From Amphiura filiformis (taxonomy: Eukaryota; Echinodermata; Ophiuroidea; Amphilepidida; Amphiuridae): a DNA stretch of 64,000 nucleotides. Where the stretch lies: assembly GCF_039555335.1 (NCBI RefSeq), contig NC_092631.1, positions 3,165,001-3,229,000 on the forward strand, in the 5' to 3' direction. Position 1 is the stretch's first letter; every line of letters begins with the position of its first letter. Of the stretch, positions 12,801-24,800 are shown piece after piece. Below the pieces are notes generated by a model, which worked only from the letters and a program-made list of their open reading frames with translations, searched no databases and had not been told where the DNA came from. Made by a program: the position numbers and the translations under genes.

Positions 12801-15800
12801 TTATTCAAGTTATTGACCTTTTCTTTTCAGTTGTATTTTGTTGTTGTTTTATTATCAAAACGAATGTATACTGCGCACAAAAAGTATCCGAACACTATAA
12901 ACATGATAAACAAAAACAATATCTTAAAAATACTTAACTAACTTACCAAATGAAGTAAATCAATATCAAATATATAAAGTGGACGCCATTTCCCATTTGA
13001 GCGCATGTCTGAGACTGTCTATCTATAGTGATGATAACAGGGTCAACTTTTCAGCTCGAGTACAAGAGTCTTCCAATGTTTCTATAATTTGTCTTACTCT
13101 TCTGTTATTTCTGATACGGGTATTTTTAAGTAAAACAGAAACATGTTATCAAAATATGCTTTTTACCTGATATGATAATTCGTGAACATGTAAGCCTATA
13201 TATTTTCATGTTTTATAACATATATATTAACGCGCTTTTCTAATTGATACATCATTATGAGTTTGGCAGAATGCCGGATAATGATAGTCAGGCTCACATC
13301 ACACACTATAGGTGGCGCTATTCGTCCATAGGGAAGTGGAATGTGCCTGTACGGTCCAAAAATGGCTTTACTGTGGGGCTCAATGGAAAAAAATTACTAA
13401 AAATTCATTTTGACAACCAAAACCTAAGTGATGTTGACTTATGTTGGTACTGGCATAATAATGGATTCATAAGCTATCACATAGTGCAATCTATGTTCCA
13501 CCAAGTGGACGCTCGTTAAAGCGCAAAAGCAAATTGTGTGCAAATCAAGACCATCCAAAACAGCTTTCTTACAGTAAAGAATAGGAGGTCATCTGGGGTC
13601 ACATACAGTAATGTACATTGTACATGTGCCTGCTGTCACAATTTCACACACAAAATTTTGGACAATTTGGTGACACTATTTTTGTCTGTAACTTCAAAAG
13701 TATATGCACTAGAAACATGATTGACCCCTTATTGTTTAGGTAATTTGATTCTCTTTCAAATGAAAGAACTTTCAGCTAAAAATATTGAACTTCATAATTT
13801 TATGAACATACCTAATAATGATTTGATCCTTTAATCAGTATCAAGAAAAAACATCAAGGCCCTAGGGCCGGCAGGCCCGAGGCCGGAGACTCGTATACTT
13901 GACTTCTTTACTAATGGACTTCCAATATTGAAGGGCACCGCAGGGCAAGAAAGCAAGAGTAATCTTAATGTAACATTAACCAACAGAGGAGGTACAGAAG
14001 GTACCTTTGGCACCGCTTGCGAGCGGGGTTGCTCGCACCTTTTACAGTGCTTATAAGTTTAACTTATGTAAGACAACGGCCTGAACATATCGATTATTTA
14101 ATGGTGGTTCATCTTGAGTGAGCAGCGAAAAAGTGCGGTACATACGCGGTCAATTTATAACGCTGCCGTGCTGCACCCTCATATTTATCTTGATTCTTTA
14201 TGTCCATCTTTTCGTCTTTTATCTAAATCAGGCAAGATGGGTGGCTTTTGGTTGCGTAATTATGGCCGTCGGCTCTGTCGTATTTGCACTACCGCATTTT
14301 CTCACGGGCTTACATACCAATATTTCAGGATCTTTACTTTGCGTGGAAAATTCTCCGAATGAATGTCAAAGGTCATCTGATTCTGTTAACTTATCCAACT
14401 ATTTGTATGTGTTTCTGGCAGCACAAGTTATCCATGGCATAGGGTGTACACCTCTCTTTAGCCTCGGTGTTTCCCTGATGGATGAATCAGTATCAGTGCA
14501 TCAGTCTTCTTTATATTTAGGTAAGTGTGGAACTTTGGCTCTGGTGTGCGAGGTTCTCGGTTCATTTCTCGATGAAAGCAAGCAATAACTATGAATACCA
14601 TTGTGCGATCTGCCAAATAACTACAATAACAAACAGATGCGGTGCATAACACAAACTTCGCTACCGACTTCATTCAAACTTTAGAATTGACGAATATGGC
14701 CTATCAATATGCACCCCTCTTTTTAAAGTCAAAGTACACCCACGGGGGCATATGCCCCCAGTCAGAACTCTTGCCCCCCCCAGTAAAAACCCAAAATTAC
14801 GAAAAATTCACTTTTTGCGGTAATTTTGCGCAAAATTGGTTGATTTTGCCCCCCTTGAAATTCACTTTGTCCCTCAATGCCCCCCGAACAAATTCCTGGC
14901 GCCGTCACTGCCAAAAATCCTATCTGATGACGTTCTTTTTAAGTGCGGCAACCCAATCATGGCAATTGTCCTTTTTTCAGAACTTATAAACACTATAAAA
15001 TTATAAGCATTAGGTGCCCTTGCCTGAACAGAATTCATCGTTCCCTTAATAGTATCTGTCAATGAGGTGACCAGATCACCAGGCTGTCATTATAGCTATA
15101 GCCGGGATAGAGTCAGAAAATGAGAGTGACGATGACCGTATTTGCCGGAAACCCTAACCCTAACCCCGGGCCTAACCCTTAACCGTTCCGGCAAATACGG
15201 TCACCTCTCTACTGGTATGACACAGATGGCTCAATGAGTTACATTACCTCGTGTGGTGTTTGGTTCCCAGGAAGTGAGTTTTACCTGAGGAAATCTGTGC
15301 TTAAATGGTGATAGCTCAAAGTTCAAAGTTCCAAACTCGTAGCTCGCTACAAGAGTTATTACCATCGATTTGGTTGAAAAAGGAAGTGAGACATGATCAT
15401 TTCTGTTCAAGCAGTGGAACCTAATGCGAAATGTCAAATTCTCTCGTTTCTGCAAATTTGTATTGTAAATTTGGAACAAACAAATATGATTTTGCTCCAT
15501 TTATTTAAAGATTCTACCCCAATGACCTCCATTTTTCAAAATTATATACTTACTGACCCCTGCCCTTTTTTCATTTTGTTTTACCCAATGACCCCCTTTT
15601 TAAAGCCTTAATGTACGATTTCCGTCAAATTTTGATTTTGTTATTCTTTATTCAGAATGTGAAATAATATTAGTAATAACTGACGAGAAGGGTTGCTGTC
15701 TATTTTAGGTTGAAATAACAAGGTAAAGTGAAAGAACCCCCACTGGTTATTTTGGCCATTTAACACGCAGTTCTATATGGGAGGACATATTATCATAATT

Positions 15801-18800
15801 TTTAAATTATGATAATATGTCGAACTTTGTTCTGTTGACCTACAAAGACAACAAATTTGGCCGATTCCGTTTAGGTGCAAGTTGGGACGTGTGTAAACAT
15901 TACAAATATGCAAAAAATCAGGTTTAAAAACAAAATCCAATTTCATATTATAAGATCATACATTATGGCTTTAAAAACAATTTATACTAGGGTTGGAACG
16001 ATTTAAATCACGATTTAAAAGGGTATTTCGCGATCCATACCCATTTTCTCAAAAAGGGTGATATTTTTATACCACTGGAAACCTCTGGCTACGTAATGCT
16101 TATGTACAAAAAAGTTCTTGCAGATTGATTCATTTAGCAAAAATATAGTGAAATTTGAAATTCGTTCTGGTGTACCAGAGCGAAATTACAACACATTGTC
16201 CAAATCATGCATAACTCGCATACGCAAAATCGGAATCAACTGAAATTTTGGGAATAAGCTTTTTTCGTGGATATCTACTGAAAATGTCATAAAAGAGAAT
16301 GCTAGGATTACGAAATACTCCTTTAAAAAAAAAAAAGGTGCTACTACACTTCCTGACTAAAAATTCCAGTGTAGTAACTGGATTCCTTACCCCTATAATA
16401 TACAAAACTTTTGTTACCAGTGTGTTATTATTTTTTGATAAAAATGCAAAAATAATCACAAATTTATCTGGGGGTGTAGTACCACCTTAAACTACTGCAG
16501 TGATTTATTTGATTTTGCTACAGGCATTTTCTTCGCAATGTCGACATTGGGTCCTGCCATTGGATATATGGGTGGTGGATCACTTCTTAACATATACACA
16601 GATATTGGACAAGTGGATATTTCAAGGTCAGAGTTCAAATCAAGATTTTATGTTACCTAAAGAGGAAGCCCCGCCTGAGCAGTTCTTCTGGGGGGGGGGG
16701 ACCAAACCTGCCTGGTTATGAAATGAATCAGTGACAAGATTATCTCCGAATCTGAGAGGTGCGAATTAATGCAATAACATCAAAACATCAATTCAGAGAT
16801 TACCTTGTCAATGGTTAATTTGATAACCAGGCAGATTTGGTTCACCCCATAAGAACTGCTCTGTTGGGGCTTCCTCTTTAATGCTAATACAAAGTTGTTA
16901 ACAGAAAATAAAAGAATAAACTACGCCATCTTTAGGGACCGGTCTTTTGTGTTTTTCTTAAGGGCTCTGGTAACAACGTTTGCACAGTATTTTTGTGGGA
17001 CTGACATGAGAACACATCAGACATATCGAATTACATTCTGAATACGAAGAATGTCTTTTTGATATCAAATAAAAAATTCAAAATTATTTGATATTAGAAG
17101 GACATTCTTCGTATTTAGAATACAATTCGATATGTTTGATGTGCTCTCATGTCCCAAAAAATACTGTGCAAACGTTGTTTATACCAGAGACCTTAATTTA
17201 CTTTTTTTTTAAAAATAACATCGCTTTACGTGTCACGATATATAATTTGTGTACGCAGTTTTCTTTTGACATGTTTGATGTCTAGAGAATCATCCCTGGG
17301 AATCATCTTTTGTTAACATGTCGATAGTCCGAAGCGCCATTAGTCCGAAAACCCAATAAAAGTATTATAAAACCTCGACATTAGACTCACCCTATACTTC
17401 TCCCTAACCCATAACCTAACCCTAATCCTAATCCTAAACATTGACCCAAAACCTAACCCTAACTATAAATCCTAAAATGCCTCACATCTTTAACTTTAAC
17501 CATTTTCTGACTTTACTATGGGCTGACAATCTTTTTATGTGTATAAAATACATATTTGTGTAATTTGCATGATAAACAGCAGGTCATTCCTATAATTCGC
17601 ACCTACCGTTGATGGGGTGAACGTCGATATCACACCTTGGCCTCACTTTAGTACACTTCTTGTCCTCGCCTTCGTTATTTTATATCTATGTTTACCCCCA
17701 TCAACGGCAGGAAAGTACCAATTATAGTAATGGTCTATACAGCTGAAAATGAGTTATACACTGGTTACGTATTTCTCTTTATACAACTATTTCATGTACA
17801 GCTTAGATGTTACCCCTAATGATCCAGGTTGGGTAGGGGCATGGTGGCTAGGTTTTCTCATCTTTGGAATCTGTGTTAGTCTACTCGCTATCCCTATCGG
17901 AGGATTCCCAAAAGAATTACCAGGTAAGCTTTACGGTGTGTCAAAGGAAGAATGCCCGGAAATGAGGAATGAGAAATTGAGACGATGATGATGATGATGA
18001 TGATAATAATTTGTTTTAAATAGTATATTTTTCAGATGAGTTGCAGTGAATACTGTATATGATTTCTATTGGTGTGGTTGTAGTGATGATGATGATGATT
18101 ATGATGATTACGATGATCATTACAAAGTAACATTAATTGTTATTCAATTAAGGGATCAAGTCAAAACTCGACCGCCGGTTAACCACCGGTTAACCACCGG
18201 TCGAGTTACTTGACCGCCGGTTAACCACCGGTTAACCGGCGGTCGAGTTTTGATTTGATCCCTAAGATTATGAATGATCATAATCACAGGTTGATAGAAA
18301 CGTATACGTTTTCCTGTTTGTGGATCTCCATTTCAGTGGCGTAGCCGGGGGGGGCAAGGAGGGACAGCTGCCCTCTCTGTGAGAAGTGTTTCCCCCTCTT
18401 TCCCCCTGAGATGGGACGCTTTTAAAAAAATACATTTTTGACCATTTTCGTCAAAGTTGCCCCCCCTTGAAATTTGCTTTGTCCCCTTTGCCCACCTAAT
18501 TCTGAAAAAGTGCTGTCTACGCCACTGCTCCGGCAATTAAGCAATATCTCAGCTTTACGACTGTTTATGTTGTTTATGTTATCTGCAAAAGTATCCAGTA
18601 CAACAAGGTATAACTAAAACGCGGTATTAAAACTTTGATACTAATTATAATAATTTGAATCCTTCCTAATTACAGCTACCCAAAAAGTTCGCGCAAAAAA
18701 AGTCTCACAAGCCCACCAGTCAAGCAGTGATGAAAAAGTAACAAACCCAAGCTTTGGAACCAAACTCAGCGATTTCCCACGTGCTATCAAGTACCTGCTT

Positions 18801-21800
18801 CAAAACCCGACCTTCGTGTTTCTCGTTCTTACTAGCTGCGCTGAAGGATTGATTGTGAGCGGGATGGCTACATTTGGACCGAAATTTATTGAAACACAAT
18901 TTGGAAAGACTGCTGGACAGGCGTCTCTCTTGATGGGTAGGTAAATTATTTTACTGATATTTGTTAAGGGCTCTGGTAGCAACGTTTGCACAGTATTTGT
19001 GTGGGACATGAGAGCACATTAGACATATCGAATTACACTTTCATGCGCGTATTTTGCGGGGGGCTTTGGGGGCGCCAGCCCCCCGGGGGTAAAAAAGGGG
19101 CGGCGAAAAAGAGAAAAAGAAAAAGAAAAAAAGGGAAAGAAGGAAGAGAAAAAGAAAGAAAGAAAGAAAGAGGAAAGAAAGAAAGAGAAAGAGGAAAGAA
19201 AGAAAGAGGAAAGAAAGAAAGAAAAGAGGAAGAGAAAAAGAAGAAAGAAAGAGAAAAGAAAGAAAGAGAAAAAGAGGAAAGAAAGAAAGGGAAAGAGGAA
19301 AGAAAGAAAGAAAGAAAGAAGAAAAAAAAGAAAAAAAAAGTTATGGGTGGGGCGGCACATACAAGGAGGCTCCTTGTAATCAGCACTGAGAAGAAAAGAT
19401 GAGGGATAGGGGCGGCTTGTAGGGCGGCACATATCAAGTACGAGATGTAACCAGTCAGGAGAAAAGGGGAGATAGAGCAGCTTGTAGCCAACCAACCATG
19501 ATGGAGAGATAGAGGGGCGGCACATACCAGGAATGCAGATAGAGGGCGGCTTGTAGCCAACCAACCTTGATAGAGAGATAGAGGGCGGCACATACCAGGA
19601 ATGCAGAGAGAGGGCGGCTTGTAACCAACCAACCATGATAGAGAGATAGAGGGGCGGCACATACCAGGAATGCAGATAGAGGGCGGCTTGTAGCCAACCA
19701 ACCTTGATAGAGAGATATAGGGGCGGCACATACCAGGAATGCAGAGAGAGAGGGCGGCTTGCAGCCAACCAACCATGATAGAGAGATAGAGGGGCGGCAC
19801 ATACCAGGAATGCAGACTGAGGGTGGCTTGTAGCCAACCAACCATGATAGAGAGATAGAGGGGCGATACAGGCCAGGAATGCAGATAGAGGGCGGCTTGT
19901 AGCCAAGCAACCATGATAGAGAGATAGAGGGGCGACACATACCAAGAATGCAGACAGAGGGCGAGGCGGCTTGTAGCCAACCGACCATGATAGAGAGATA
20001 GAGGGGCGGCACATACCAGGAATGCAGAGAGATGGCGGCTTGTAGCCAACCAACCATGATAGAGAGATAGAGGGGCGATACATACCAGGAATGCAGATAG
20101 AGGGCGGCTTGTAGCCAACCAACCATGATAGAGAGATAGAGAGGCGACACATACCAGGAATGCAGATAGAGGGCGGCTTGTAGCCAATCAACCATGATAG
20201 AGAGATAGAGGGGCGACACATACCAAGAATGCAGACAGAGGGCGAGGCGGCTTGTAGCCAACCAACCATGATAGAGAGATAGAGGGGCGGCACATACCAG
20301 GAATGCAGATAGAGGTCGGCTTGTAGCCAACCAACCATGATAGAGATAGAGGGGCGGCACATACCAGGAATGCAGATAGAGGGCGGCTTGTAGCCAACCA
20401 ACCATGATAGAGAGATAGAGGGGCGGTACATACCAGGAATGCAGATAGAGGCGGCTTGTAGCCAATCAACCATGATAGAGAGATAGAGGGGCGACACATA
20501 CCAGGAATGCAGATAGAGGCGGCTTGTAGCCAACCAACTATGGGAGAGAGATAGAGTGGCGGCACATACCAGGAATGCAGATAGAGGGCGGCTTGTAGCC
20601 AACCAACCATGATAGAAAGATAGAGGGACGGCACATACCAGGAATGCAGACAGAGGGCGGCTTGTAGCCAACCAACTATGATAGAGAGATAGAGGGCGGC
20701 ACATACCAGGAATGCAGATAGAGGGCCGCGGCTTGTAGCCAACCAACCATGATAGAGAGATAGAGGGCGGTACATACCAAGAATGCAGATAGAGGCGGCT
20801 TGTAGCCAACCAACCATGATAGAGAGATAGAGGGCGACACATACCAGGAATGCAGATAGAGGCGGCTTGTAGCCAACCAACTATGATAGAGAGATAGAGG
20901 GGCGGCACATACCGGGAATGCAGATAGAGGGCGGCTTGTAGCCAGCCAACCATGATCAGGGGGGGCCGGCCAAGATTGGCTCAATTTTGACGTTATCATT
21001 GGTTTTACACGTAAACACAAAAATGTCTCAAATTATTCCAAAACTGTACGTATGTTATTAAGCACTATTTTATCAGTCTAAATCCGTTAAGGTTCGCCAG
21101 TGAACCTCATTGTAAGTACTGTTTTTTTAATTTTTTTTTATGCATAACGCACGATATGTTACGATATATACTGAAAATTTCCCCTACGTTATTAATGAGT
21201 TACGTGGTGTAGTGGTTACGGATCTCGCCGCCCACGCAAAGGGTCCTGAGATCGATTCCCATCCCCGGCGATGATTAAAAATTTTTCTTTTTCTTTTTTT
21301 CTTTGAATTTAAAATTATTTATTTTCATGTGAAAATGTATATATTGCACAGGAAATATATTTTGTGCATTTTTTTTTCTGTAATGGGGCCACCCGGCCAA
21401 TAGAGCTAAGAACGGATCTTGGCTCCGGGGAAAAATAATTGCGTCCATCGTGCAGGCAGTGTTGCCGTCATATTGTCTGTTTTGTTTACGCTTTTGGCTG
21501 TTGCCACATTGAATAATGTAGTCCACCATCGTCTGACCATGATAGAAAGATAGAGGGACGGCACATACCAGGAATGCAGACAGAGGGCGGCTTGTAGCCA
21601 ACCAACTATGATAGAGAGAGGGGCGGCACATACCAGGAATGCAGATAGAGGGCCGCGGCTTGTAGCCAACCAACCATGATAGAGGGATAGAGGGGCGGTA
21701 CATACCAAGAATGCAGATAGAGGCGGCTTGTAGCCAACCAACCATGATAGAGAGATAGAGAGGCGACACATACCAGGAATGCAGATAGAGGGCGGCTTGT

Positions 21801-24800
21801 AGCCAACCAACTATGATAGAGAGATAGAGGGCGGCACATACCAGGAATGCAGATAGAGGGCGGCTTGTGGCCAGCCAACCATGATAGAGAGATAAATGGG
21901 CGGCACATAACTGGAACGCAGATATAGGGCGGCTTGTAGGGCGGCAGATAGAGAGAAGTGGCTTGTAGGGCGGTACTAACCAGAAGGATGGTTTGTAAGT
22001 GAGACACACTCCAGGAGGACCAGTCAGAGAGAGAGAGAGATAGAGGGGCGGCACATACCACAACTGCAGCTTCTAAAAGACGGGGGATATATAGAGAGGA
22101 GGCTTGTAGGGCGGCATAAACCAGGAGGGTGACTTGTAACCAGCCAGGAGAAAAATAGATAGATAGAGCCCGGGAGATAGAGGGGCGATTGAAAGGTGGC
22201 ATAATTATATATTGACGCTTATTGAAATAATTCACTATTTCCAGAATAAGACTTATTTTGCTATTTGGTGACGATAGCGCAAGTTTTAGTTGCTTTTAAC
22301 ATGTAAAACTAATCAAGAAATTAGCTGAACGCTAGAGTAAAACCTTTTTTGCCATGAAGCGGTTATTTAAGGTTAGCAACTATTTTAAAACTTGCATTAA
22401 TCAATTCATAGCGAGTGTGTAGAGGAACTCAGATATCACAGATATACATTTGTTGGTCCTGTGGTTCTTGAGTTATGTTGTAAAGAAGGCTAAAACAACA
22501 AAACTTTTGTAGAATGTACATAACTCATTAACAACAATAAACATGCGCGTATTTTTTGGGGGCTTTGGGGCGAAAAAAGAAAAGAAAAAAAGACGAAAAG
22601 AAAAGAGAAAAGGAAAAAGAAGGAAAGAGAAAAAGAGAAAAAAGGAAAAGAAGGAAAGAAAAAAACACAAAGAAGAAAGAAAATTACGCTTATCACCTAT
22701 AGGGCGGCACATTTTAGTAGGGTGGCGTGTAATCAGGCAATAATAGGGGGTGACAGAGCACTTTTATGCCTACAGGGTGGCATATACAAGAAGGGCGCCA
22801 TGGGGCGACACATACAAGGAGAGCGGTGGCTTGTGAAAAAAATGTGTGTCAGTCATCCATAAAAGGGCGGCACATGGTCAACTTGTATCCAAGATAAAAA
22901 AAGGGGGTGCAAATGTACAACAAGTCTAATATGCCCACAGGGTGACCTCACAAGGAGGGCGACTTGCAGGCGCGTAGCAAGCGGGGGGACAGGGTGGACG
23001 AAGTCCATGGGCCCAAGGGTTCAGGGGCCATGAGCACAAAAGCGAAAATTAAATAAGGCCTTAAGGGCTGATAATGAAGAGTAGGGCCAGATTTACCATT
23101 GGGCCAGATGGGCCCGAGTTCAGGGCACCCAAAATAACAGCAATTTTTTTGGCCAAAATAGGGCAAAATTGTAAAATTTTCCAGGCTTCGCGCGCACAAA
23201 TAGCAACATTCGTGTTGATCTGGGGCTAAAATAGTCTATGTTAAACGTAAACCATAACTTGGCCACTGACTTGAGTGCATATGCCTTCCTCGGCACATGA
23301 GTTCGGGGCCTCAAATTTTGTCCTGGTCCAAGGGCCCCATATAGGTTTAATCCCGCCCTGGTTAAAAGGACCCGTACTGTTCCTTGTCCATGGGCCCCTG
23401 ATGCTCTTGCTACGCCCCTGGCGACTTGTGACGGGTGGCACATGCAAGGAAGGCGGTTTGTAACCAGGACAAAAGTAGAGGGAGGGGGAGAAAAACACTT
23501 GTTGGTCATCTATAGGGCGGCACATCGTGACTTGTAACCAGGGGAAAAGAGGGGGTGAAAAGGTAGATCACACTTTTTGACTATATGGGCCTGCACTACA
23601 TGGAAGGTGGCTTGTGGGGCAGCACACAGAAGTATGGGGGATTTTTTTTGGGGCGGCACATATACAAGGAAGTCGGCTTGTAACAAGGACAAAAAGTAAA
23701 CTGGGAGAAAAATGCTTATCAGCTACCTATTTGTAGGGCCGCACATGTTGGCTTGTAACCAAGAGAAAGAGGGGAGCGGCGGAAACGTACAACAGACGTT
23801 ATAAATATAGATGAAGGAGGGCGGCTTGTGAGGTGACACCAGGACAAAAGAACAGGAAGGGAGGAGAGAAAAACGCTTGTCAGTCACATATAAATGGCGG
23901 CACGTCGTGATTCTTAGTGGAAAACGGTATATCACGCTGTTTAACTATGGGCCTGCACTGTGACACATAGAAGGAGGCCGGGTGGCTTGTGGGCGGCACT
24001 ACATAAAAGTAAGGTGGCTTATGGGGCGGCACATACAAGGAAGATGGCTTATAACCAGGAATAAAGCAGATGAAGGAGAGAAAACCGCATTTAAATGGTG
24101 GCTTTCAACAGTTGTGTAACGACGGGGGCAGAGGGGGCACGTTCCCTGGGCGCCACCCTTAGGGGCGCCGAATTGACCAATTCAACATCGATTCTGCGCC
24201 CCTCCTGGCGATAAAAGTCAAAATTTTCGCACGCTTCGCGCGCATTTGAACACAAATTAATTTGAAAGATCAATTGACGATATTCAACTTCATTATAACC
24301 AAAATTAATGAGTGATAAAGGGGAGAAGGAGAGGAAAATTAACGCCATGCATGACCATTCCTTAACTAAGGGAGACAACAGGAACTTGCCGCCCTGCGTT
24401 GGGTTCAGCGCCTCTTTAATTGGTTTTGAGCCCGCGTCCAAGCAGTGAAAATCTTAATTTCAACAAAACTAATCATTATGAAAGATTGTTTTACGGCCGG
24501 CAAAATTCAGAGGGTCAGAAAAAAACCGAATAAACGCATGATCAGATACAGTGCCCCCTCGATGGATTTTGAGCCCCTTCCAAGCAGTAAAAATCAAAAT
24601 TATTGCGCGCTTCGCGCGAATTTCAACAAAACTGATTATTTTGCTTTGATCATTAAAACTAAGAGAGTAAAAAAGGTACGTGCAGCCGGTGTTGGAATCA
24701 GCACCCGTCGGTGGATTTTGAGCACCTTCCATGATGCAAGCGACAAAAATGTTTCCGAACCTCTTGCGAATTTAAAACTAATCCTTATGAAAGACAGTTT

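Noticed and set aside
13244-13519. 91-codon open frame in gene 1 intron 2
   Set aside because: No recognisable motif, no splice partners and AT-rich intron context.
14458-14673. Minus-strand open frame over gene 1 exon 3
   Set aside because: Shadow of a confirmed exon; no independent support.
15150-15184. Interstitial telomere claim
   Set aside because: The CCCTAACC units are few and degenerate and sit inside a small inverted-repeat element, so they do not indicate a former chromosome end.
19019-20953. 644-codon minus-strand open frame
   Set aside because: It is produced by the stop-free ~70-bp minisatellite and the purine tract. No domain, no start context and no non-repetitive part, so not called a gene.
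19480-20956. Possible CRISPR array
   Set aside because: The whole unit repeats without unique spacers and the DNA is eukaryotic; it is a minisatellite.
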